DNA of 11,932 nucleotides from Stanieria sp964562685 (lineage in GTDB: Bacteria > Cyanobacteriota > Cyanobacteriia > Cyanobacteriales > Xenococcaceae). The stretch is from NCBI GenBank assembly GCA_964562685.1, contig CAZLUP010000091.1, positions 1 to 11,932 of the forward strand, given 5' to 3'. Below are positions 7,129-11,932 of this stretch, one piece after another. The notes beneath the pieces were generated by a model. That model ran no database searches and had not been told where the DNA came from. It worked only from the letters and a program-made list of their open reading frames with translations. Numbering within the stretch: the stretch's first letter is position 1; every line of letters begins with the position of its first letter. A program made the position numbers and the translations under genes.

Positions 7129-8130
7129 ATGACCACTGATCTAGACCGCGTGGTGCTTATCGGAGTAGCAGGAGACTCCGGTTGTGGTAAATCAACGTTT
7201 TTACGTCGTTTAACAGATTTATTTGGCGAAGAATTTATGACGGTCATTTGTTTGGATGACTATCATAGCTTAGACCGTCAAGGAAGAAAAAAAGCAGGAG
7301 TTACGGCCCTAAATCCTAAAGCAAATAACTTTGATTTGATGTACGAACAGATCAAAGCTCTCAAAGAAGGTAATGCGATCGATAAACCAATTTATAATCA
7401 TGAAACTGGGATGATCGATCCTCCTGAAAGAATTGAACCCAACAAAGTGGTTGTGATTGAAGGACTTCATCCTTTGTTTGATGAGAGAGTTCGTTCTTTA
7501 TTAGATTTCAGCGTTTATCTAGATATTAGTGACGAAGTAAAAATTCAGTGGAAAATCCAACGGGATATGGCGGAAAGAGGTCATAGCTATGATGATGTGA
7601 TCGCTTCAATTAATGCCAGAAAGCCTGACTTTTCTGCCTATATCGAACCCCAAAGAGAATTTGCTGATGTAGTAATTCAAGTTTTACCAACTCAATTATT
7701 AGAAGATAGCGACCTTTTACGAGTACGTTTAATTCAAAAAGAAGGTGTGAAAAACTTTGAACCTGCTTATTTATTTGATGAAGGTTCAACTATTGATTGG
7801 AGACCTTGTGGTCGTAAGTTAACTTGTGCCTATCCTGGTATTAAAATGTATTATGGACCAGATAGTTTTTACGGCAATGAAGTGTCCATTTTAGAAGTAG
7901 ATGGTCAATTCGATAATCTTGAAGAGATGATTTACATTGAAAGTCATCTGAGTAAAACAGGAACTCAACATTACGGCGAAATGACCGAACTCTTGCTTAA
8001 GCATAAAGATTATCCAGGTTCTAATAATGGTACTGGCTTGTTCCAGGTTTTAGTAGGTTTGAAAATGCGTGAAACTTACGAAAAATTAACTTCTGCTGCT
8101 ACCAAACAACCTGCTCAAGTTTCTTCATAG
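7129..8130 (+). CDS. prk: Phosphoribulokinase
   Basis: The enzyme phosphorylates ribulose 5-phosphate with ATP to ribulose 1,5-bisphosphate, the CO2 acceptor of Rubisco, in the cytosol. The start at 7129 gives 333 residues beginning MTTDLDRVVLIGVAGDSG, the usual cyanobacterial length. The P-loop is GDSGCGKST (15-23), and a Walker-B-like strand VVVIEGLHPLF follows at 107-117. Cys19 in the P-loop and Cys41 (VICLDDYHS) are the thioredoxin-controlled pair, separated by the short spacing typical of cyanobacteria. A second pair, Cys227 and Cys233 (RPCGRKLTC), is also present. These cysteines fit light/dark redox control and inactivation in the dark complex with CP12 and GAPDH, which is known for the family. 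prk diverges from petH, so the producer of NADPH and a main consumer of photosynthetic ATP share a control region. An intrinsic terminator follows. Confidence 0.97.
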   Translation: MTTDLDRVVLIGVAGDSGCGKSTFLRRLTDLFGEEFMTVICLDDYHSLDRQGRKKAGVTALNPKANNFDLMYEQIKALKEGNAIDKPIYNHETGMIDPPERIEPNKVVVIEGLHPLFDERVRSLLDFSVYLDISDEVKIQWKIQRDMAERGHSYDDVIASINARKPDFSAYIEPQREFADVVIQVLPTQLLEDSDLLRVRLIQKEGVKNFEPAYLFDEGSTIDWRPCGRKLTCAYPGIKMYYGPDSFYGNEVSILEVDGQFDNLEEMIYIESHLSKTGTQHYGEMTELLLKHKDYPGSNNGTGLFQVLVGLKMRETYEKLTSAATKQPAQVSS

Positions 8131-8134
8131 ACTT

Positions 8135-8150
8135 TTGAGAATTGAGAATT
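8135..8150 (+). repeat. Two-copy heptanucleotide tandem repeat (TTGAGAA)
   Basis: TTGAGAA occurs twice head to tail (8135-8141, 8142-8148) followed by TT, just after the prk stop codon. Short heptamer repeats of this kind are common between cyanobacterial genes. With only two copies it may be a remnant or chance. Confidence 0.4.
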
Positions 8151-8172
8151 TAAAAGTTCATTAAAAATTAGT

Positions 8173-8230
8173 TCGCGGGAGATAGATCTGGCTATTAAGA
8201 TTAGATAATTTAGCTCTCGCGATTTTGTTT
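8173..8230 (+). terminator. Intrinsic terminator of prk
   Basis: TCGCGGGAG (8173-8181) pairs with CTCTCGCGA (8214-8222) in a GC-rich 9-bp stem with one G-U pair and a 32-nt loop. ATTTTGTTT follows immediately (8222-8230). It lies 43 nt after the prk stop and separates prk from the next small gene. Confidence 0.7.
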
Positions 8231-8279
8231 GGATTAACATACAATTAAGTCCAGCCAGACCGAATGGATTGTTGTCACT

Positions 8280-8579
8280 ATGAAAGTATGGTTAATTAGC
8301 GTTGCTCTTTTATTTGTAATAGCAGAATTTTTGCTGTGGGCAAAAAATTTTATTTTACCCTTACCAATTTATCTGTTAGGTGGTGCGTTTCTAGCGATCG
8401 CATCAAATTATGAGAAAGGTATTGTTGCTTTATTCCGTTCTCAAGGAGAAGTACCTCTAAATACGCTATCTCAAACAGCTACTCTAATTGAAACTGCTCC
8501 CAATCAAATCTCAGAGACTGAACTAACTGCTGTGACTTATCTTCCTCAACAGCAACCCCAACCCACAAAACAAAATTAG
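8280..8579 (+). CDS. Small two-helix membrane protein, conserved hypothetical
   Basis: I recognise no function for this 99-residue product. It has two hydrophobic stretches, about 3-20 (VWLISVALLFVIAEFLLW) and about 26-43 (LPLPIYLLGGAFLAIASN), with a short turn containing Lys and Asn, then a polar tail of about 55 residues rich in Gln, Thr and Pro. The first segment looks like a membrane anchor rather than a cleaved signal peptide. The sequence resembles short conserved cyanobacterial proteins. A HIP1 site (8394-8401) lies inside the gene, which argues for resident DNA. It follows the prk terminator by 49 nt, so it probably has its own promoter. TACAAT at 8240-8245 is a possible -10, without a good -35. 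No Shine-Dalgarno is visible before the ATG. Confidence 0.7.
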   Translation: MKVWLISVALLFVIAEFLLWAKNFILPLPIYLLGGAFLAIASNYEKGIVALFRSQGEVPLNTLSQTATLIETAPNQISETELTAVTYLPQQQPQPTKQN

Positions 8580-8603
8580 ACTCAAAAATTCAAAAGTTAA
8601 AAA

Positions 8604-8791
8604 TAGACCTCTTGCATAAGTCTAATTAAACTCGGTTGAATTTAGGGAATAGGGAATAGCAGTTATAGTTGTTTTAAATAAGAATGAAACATTTTTTGGA
8701 CTGAGATTCTATCATAGCAAGACGAAATTGTCTCACTCTAAATTGAAATGACTATATTTTTTATTTCTGATTTATTTTTGCAGGAGGTCTA
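8604..8791. mobile_element. Probable MITE-like element with 13-bp terminal inverted repeats
   Basis: TAGACCTCTTGCA (8604-8616) and the complement of TGCAGGAGGTCTA (8779-8791) match at 12 of 13 positions and bound 188 bp with no coding potential. Both ends finish in TA, consistent with a TA target duplication. The end sequence resembles those of cyanobacterial insertion sequences as I remember them, but no transposase is present. It fills most of the gap between two convergent genes. It contains a short tandem repeat, AGGGAAT twice (8644-8657). Confidence 0.5.
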
Positions 8792-8836
8792 ATGTGATTC
8801 AAACTTTATTTAGGTCATAAGTCGATTAATTACAAT

Positions 8837-9415
8837 TTATTTGCCCAAATTTCGTTTCATTCGCTCGATTTCTTCATCTAATTCCCATTTTTGAAACTGA
8901 GCATCTAAAGGATCGGCTGCTCTACTATAGTGATTGGAATTAACGCCTTGATTCCAACCAATAGTATAACCATTGTTGCTACTCTTAGAGCTAGAAGTTG
9001 TTTTGACTTCAGCGTATTTAGCTGTAACTTCTTGTCGTCGCTGTTGAATTTGTTTGAGCAATTCTTTGGCTTGAACAATTCTTTGTTTGACTCCCTCCAT
9101 TTGTCCCCAAACTTGATTGCCTTGGCGCAACAAAGCAGCTTCTCTTTCTTTAGCAGCTTCAGCCAAATCTTGTCTTCCTGCTGCTTGAGCTTTACTGACT
9201 CTACCGTGCCAGGTTTGAATATCTTGAGCCAAATTTAAAATCTCATCTTGAAGTCCTTTTTCTTTGAGTTGTAATTCGGCAATTAGTCTTTGTGTATCTT
9301 GTTGCTGTTCCCTAAGTTGTTCTTCAATCGCTTGCAATTCTAGATCGGGATTATTGGCTAAAAACTCATCCAGACGATCTTCAAGAAACTGATTAAAATC
9401 TTCAAATAAACCCAT
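8837..9415 (-). CDS. PspA-like coiled-coil protein, cyanobacterial conserved family
   Basis: The 192-residue product begins MGLFEDFNQFLEDRLDEFL and is mostly charged helix: a first coiled coil at about 25-70 and a second at about 72-138. A Ser/Asn-rich flexible part follows (139-165), then a conserved-looking acidic/basic tail (AADPLDAQFQKWELDEEIERMKRNL, within 166-190). The segment RVSKAQAAGRQDLAEAAKEREA (72-93) resembles the PspA/Vipp1 hairpin unit, although the protein is shorter than PspA (about 220). I believe it belongs to the cyanobacteria-restricted family catalogued as TIGR04376; this is from memory. It has no signal peptide or membrane helix, so it is probably cytoplasmic or peripheral to membranes. 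It starts 40 nt after the gene at 9456-10394 and is likely co-transcribed with it. No clear Shine-Dalgarno precedes its ATG. Confidence 0.75.
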   Translation of the reverse strand: MGLFEDFNQFLEDRLDEFLANNPDLELQAIEEQLREQQQDTQRLIAELQLKEKGLQDEILNLAQDIQTWHGRVSKAQAAGRQDLAEAAKEREAALLRQGNQVWGQMEGVKQRIVQAKELLKQIQQRRQEVTAKYAEVKTTSSSKSSNNGYTIGWNQGVNSNHYSRAADPLDAQFQKWELDEEIERMKRNLGK

Positions 9416-9455
9416 TGGCTCGATCTAAATTTAGTTTGGCGGTTATGTGTTTATG

Positions 9456-10394
9456 TTAGAACTTTTCGCCGATACTCAGAGAACGATTTTTACCTTGAAA
9501 ACTAATAGTTGCTTGTTGATTAGATACTGATTTGAGTATCCAACCTGTATCTTCAATTGTTTCTCCCAAGCCAATTTTTTTAGTTGTACCATCAACTTTA
9601 AATAAAGCTACGGATTGCTCTCCTAATTCTAATATTCCGATCAAAACATAATCATGAAGAGTATTAGTAGAAGTAGCAGCAATTGGGGTTGGTGTGACAA
9701 CTGGAGTAGTAGGTGGTGGCGGAGGTGGAAGCGGTTGAGGAGGTGGGGGTGGTTCAATCTGAGCTACAGGCGGTAACAAAGCTGGTTGAGTAGGAGTAGC
9801 AGGATAAGGAGAGGGAGTATAAACAGGAACATAAACTAAGGTAGAATGGTTGTTAGCTTCAGAATTTGCCTCAGTTGTTTGTTTAGCTTCAGTTTTACGT
9901 TCAATGACTTCAAGCGATCGCTCTAAATAATCAAGGAACTGAAGTTCTTCTGGTGATGCTTGATGAGTCAGTTGTGATGGTGCAAATAGCCAAGTAAGTT
10001 GTCCCTGAGTTCGATAAACAATCCATCCAGATACACCAATTACATAGAGACAGGAAAGAGCAAATAAAATCTTATCAACAGGAATTTTGCCCTTTTGAGA
10101 CGAATTGTTAATTGCTGTTGAGAATTCTATGTCTTGAGCGAGATCAAAATTATAAGCTAAGTTTGGGAAGTTGTTACCAATCAAATTAGAATAAAGAGTT
10201 AAAGCTGGCAAACTAAAAGAATCAGAAGTTGATGCCAGATTGCCTGGCTGAGATTTTTTATGATTAATAGTTTCTGATGATTGATAATTAGTCTTTTGCC
10301 GAGCTTGAGTTTGATTTACTGAGCGGGAATAATTAATTTGCTCAATAAAAGAAAATTTTTTGGTTACAAGCTGATAACTGGCATCGGTTGACAT
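9456..10394 (-). CDS. Single-pass membrane protein with Pro-rich linker and C-terminal beta domain
   Basis: I have no firm name for this 312-residue product. The layout is a polar N-terminal region (1-105) rich in Ser, Asn and Gln, one membrane helix (about 108-127, KILFALSCLYVIGVSGWIVY), and a short helix at about 147-170 (PEELQFLDYLERSLEVIERK). A long linker follows with runs of five and six prolines (about 189-239), then a compact C-terminal domain (about 249-312: YVLIGILELGEQSVALFKVDG... ending GKNRSLSIGEKF). The last domain has the outline of the GspC/PilP homology region, in which a value-of-function strand is followed by a G-L-G-E turn and an amphipathic repeat. This suggests a periplasmic part that touches an envelope machine, with the N-terminus inside the cell. 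A TonB-like spacer function of the proline stretch is inference. It carries a HIP1 site (9914-9921) and is probably first in an operon with the PspA-like gene. Confidence 0.65.
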   Translation of the reverse strand: MSTDASYQLVTKKFSFIEQINYSRSVNQTQARQKTNYQSSETINHKKSQPGNLASTSDSFSLPALTLYSNLIGNNFPNLAYNFDLAQDIEFSTAINNSSQKGKIPVDKILFALSCLYVIGVSGWIVYRTQGQLTWLFAPSQLTHQASPEELQFLDYLERSLEVIERKTEAKQTTEANSEANNHSTLVYVPVYTPSPYPATPTQPALLPPVAQIEPPPPPQPLPPPPPPTTPVVTPTPIAATSTNTLHDYVLIGILELGEQSVALFKVDGTTKKIGLGETIEDTGWILKSVSNQQATISFQGKNRSLSIGEKF

Positions 10395-10426
10395 CGATCA
10401 TTCCAGTAGTAGTGTAGTTAACTAAG

Positions 10427-10465
10427 TGCAAACAAAATCTGTTTTTTAAAGCAGAGAAGTTTGCA
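10427..10465. repeat. Nested inverted repeat (possible leader hairpin)
   Basis: TGCAAAC (10427-10433) pairs with GTTTGCA (10459-10465). Inside it, TCTG (10438-10441) pairs with CAGA (10452-10455), giving a 7+4 bp hairpin with a small internal loop and a 10-nt T-rich loop. It lies 33 nt upstream of the - strand ATG at 10394. It could be a leader structure or an operator; there is no T-tract after it to suggest a terminator. Confidence 0.4.
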
Positions 10466-10559
10466 TCGATCAAGAATAAGCGTAGTTATCAGGTAAAGGC
10501 TATAGTAATTACTCAGAAATTTCTCTTAATCTAATAATTTTAAGCCAGTAAAATTACTT

Positions 10560-10667
10560 ATACTAAATCCGCTTGATAAAAGTTACGCTCAAATTTCTTC
10601 AAGTCCCCCATTATTGGGGGAAACACGGGGGCAATAAAAAGTAACCTATACGAACAGGATTTAGTAT
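10560..10667. mobile_element. MITE-like element with perfect 11-bp terminal inverted repeats
   Basis: ATACTAAATCC (10560-10570) is the exact complement of GGATTTAGTAT (10657-10667). The next 16 bases inward also pair partly, sharing GTTAC at their inner end. The TA at each end (10561-10562, 10665-10666) fits the TA target duplication made by IS630/Tc1-mariner enzymes. The centre carries a small perfect hairpin, CCCCCA-TTAT-TGGGGG (10605-10620), followed by a second G5 run. The element is non-coding, about 106 bp, with no transposase here. Such AAGTCCCCC/TGGGGG sequences are frequent repeats in cyanobacterial genomes. Confidence 0.65.
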
Positions 10668-10764
10668 TACTTGAATTTCTAGATGCGTTTTAGTTGTACT
10701 GGATCGAATTGCTTTGGCAAAAGTAAACTTTGCTATAGAAAATAATTGCAAAAACTAAAATTCT

Positions 10765-10786
10765 TGATATTCTCTAAGTAATATCA
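10765..10786. promoter_or_regulatory. 7-bp inverted repeat before the haemagglutinin-like gene
   Basis: TGATATT (10765-10771) and AATATCA (10780-10786) are perfect inverted arms with an 8-nt spacer, ending 19 nt before the ATG at 10806. The size fits an operator or a leader hairpin; which one cannot be told. Confidence 0.3.
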
Positions 10787-10805
10787 CGGTTCGGAAAGTG
10801 TCGCG

Positions 10806-11932
10806 ATGAGTATACAAAAACTTTACAAATTTTGGCTCACAACTAGTTTAGCCTTTACAAGCTTTTATTGCCTAGTTGGTACAGATTTAGCTCAAGCACA
10901 ATCCATTACTCCAGATGCGACACTCCCTACCCCGACAGAAGTGACTCCGACAGCTACAGGAGTTGAAATCACTGGCGGAACAGCAAGAGGCATTAATTTA
11001 TTTCATAGTTTTCAGGAATTTTCTCTTCTTAATGGGAACGAAGCTTTTTTTAACAATGCCAATACAATTTCTAATATTATTACCAGAGTCACTGGTGGTA
11101 AAATTTCTACCATTGATGGCTTAATTAGTGCTAATAACGCTAATTTATTCTTTCTCAATCCTGCGGGCATTCTTTTCGGGCCTAATGCTAGCTTAGATAT
11201 TGGTGGTTCTTTTTATGGTAGTACGGCTGATAGTTTAATTTTTCCCGAAGGAGAGTTCAGCGCAACCAATCCCCAAGCTCCTCCAGTGTTAACAATTAAT
11301 GCGCCAATTGGCTTAGGTTTTCGAGATAATCCTGGAAATATTACTGTCAATGGAAGTTTCCTGAGTGTAGATACAGGCGAAACTCTAGCTTTACTTGGTG
11401 GTAATGTTACTGGAGATTTTGGTTTATTAGATGCATCAGGCGGAAGAGTTGAATTAGGTGGATTAACAGCTACAGGAACAGTAAGTTTTAATGATGATGG
11501 TAGTCTCAGTTTTCCTGATGCAGTACCTAGAGGAAATGTATCCTTAACTAATGAAACTTTTGTTTTAGTTGATGGCGAACAGGGTGGTAGTATTGCGATC
11601 AACGCTAATAACCTAGAAGTTATTGAAAATAGTATTTTACGAGGAGGCACATTTGCTAGTGTTGGTTTAGCTAATTCTCAATCAGGAGATATTGTTCTCA
11701 ACGCTACAGGAGACATTACTATCGATTCAAGTAGAGTAAATAATACGGTAGAAATAGGTGATGCGGGAGATATAAAGATTACAGGACAATCTTTAGCCGT
11801 AAATAACGGAGGAGTTTTAACTAATAGTACTTTTGGAGAAGGCAATGCAGGCAATATTACTATCGATATTGATAGTGCTGTAAATATTACTGATGCAATT
11901 ATTTTTAATAATGTTGAAGCAGGAGCAGTAGG
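10806..11932 (+). CDS. Filamentous-haemagglutinin-type secreted protein (TpsA-like), 3' end outside window
   Basis: An open frame runs from ATG 10806 to the right edge without a stop: 375 codons visible, C-terminus missing. The family is the two-partner-secretion exoproteins, which cross the outer membrane through a TpsB pore and fold into a long beta-helix, often acting as adhesins. Residues 1-31 look like a signal peptide, with a hydrophobic core and a likely cut after LAQA (Ala31). The TPS domain follows: TGVEITGGTARGINLFHSF (51-69), ISNIITRVTGG (88-98) and the hallmark LNPAGILFGPNA (117-128), a variant of the classic NPNGI motif. From about residue 190 the sequence turns into beta-helix coils with G-D/N-I-x-I patterns (SGDIVLNATGDITI, GDAGDIKI, GNAGNITI). 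GGAAAG (10793-10798) is a modest ribosome site 7 nt before the ATG. No TpsB gene is in the window. Confidence 0.9.
   Translation, partial: MSIQKLYKFWLTTSLAFTSFYCLVGTDLAQAQSITPDATLPTPTEVTPTATGVEITGGTARGINLFHSFQEFSLLNGNEAFFNNANTISNIITRVTGGKISTIDGLISANNANLFFLNPAGILFGPNASLDIGGSFYGSTADSLIFPEGEFSATNPQAPPVLTINAPIGLGFRDNPGNITVNGSFLSVDTGETLALLGGNVTGDFGLLDASGGRVELGGLTATGTVSFNDDGSLSFPDAVPRGNVSLTNETFVLVDGEQGGSIAINANNLEVIENSILRGGTFASVGLANSQSGDIVLNATGDITIDSSRVNNTVEIGDAGDIKITGQSLAVNNGGVLTNSTFGEGNAGNITIDIDSAVNITDAIIFNNVEAGAV

Larger units (their letters stand above)
10395..10805. other. Intergenic region between divergent genes (411 bp)
   Basis: This stretch holds no supported gene. Beside the gene at 9456-10394 lies a nested hairpin (10427-10465). 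A MITE-like element occupies 10560-10667, and a 7-bp inverted repeat (10765-10786) stands shortly before the haemagglutinin-like gene. TATAGA at 10734-10739 is a possible -10 for that gene, without a well-spaced -35. Confidence 0.5.

Noticed and set aside
8644..8657. AGGGAAT tandem repeat as a separate repeat array
   Set aside because: There are only two copies, inside the inverted-repeat element, too few to call an array or CRISPR-like structure.
8930..9238. 102-codon open frame on the + strand
   Set aside because: It is the antisense of the PspA-like coiled-coil gene. Its Ser/Phe/Leu-rich composition is what a reversed Gln/Glu/Lys coding sequence gives.
10464..10472. Second TGATCGATG as an upstream start of the gene at 9456-10394
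   Set aside because: Although its ATG is in the same frame, a stop codon (TAA) follows after six codons.
11213..11650. 145-codon open frame on the - strand
   Set aside because: It lies opposite the haemagglutinin-like gene and has a Pro/Ser/Lys-rich sequence typical of an antisense shadow of beta-helix repeats.

Overview
The window comes from a cyanobacterial chromosome. The clearest markers are petH, encoding ferredoxin-NADP+ reductase with the N-terminal phycobilisome-linker (CpcD-like) domain found only in cyanobacteria, and prk, encoding a cyanobacterial-type phosphoribulokinase. The HIP1 octamer GCGATCGC occurs at 190, 294, 1878, 8394 and 9914. Small inverted-repeat elements and a secreted haemagglutinin-like protein fit a filamentous, baeocystous or colonial species, but I cannot name the genus.

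Region 1 (1-5187, + strand) is a tight run of four genes with gaps of 32, 15 and 8 nt. They are a 5'-truncated HPr-kinase-like protein, a secreted beta-propeller protein that I do not recognise, an ABC exporter (membrane and ATPase domains fused) and an NTP_transf_5-type nucleotidyltransferase. The HprK-like kinase, ABC exporter and nucleotidyltransferase together are the accessory set seen next to lasso-peptide biosynthesis genes. This is probably the downstream end of a RiPP (lasso-like) cluster whose precursor, cyclase and protease genes would lie to the left of the window. A strong bidirectional terminator at 5253-5283 closes it.

Region 2 (5328-8579) is core photosynthetic metabolism. petH (- strand) and prk (+ strand) diverge from a 586-bp AT-rich control region rich in short palindromes. 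petH supplies NADPH from photosystem I electrons, and prk uses ATP to regenerate ribulose-1,5-bisphosphate in the Calvin cycle. prk ends in a good intrinsic terminator and is followed by a small two-helix membrane protein.

Region 3 (8580-10394) holds a probable non-autonomous inverted-repeat element and then, on the - strand, two genes. In transcription order they are a single-pass membrane protein with a proline-rich linker and a small C-terminal beta domain (GspC/PilP-like in outline), then a PspA-like coiled-coil protein.

Region 4 (10395-11932) starts with a 411-bp intergenic stretch holding a nested hairpin and a second, 106-108 bp MITE-like element. It ends with the start of a large gene, open at the right edge, for a two-partner-secretion exoprotein (filamentous-haemagglutinin N-terminal domain and beta-helix repeats).

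No tRNA, rRNA, CRISPR array or transposase gene was seen.
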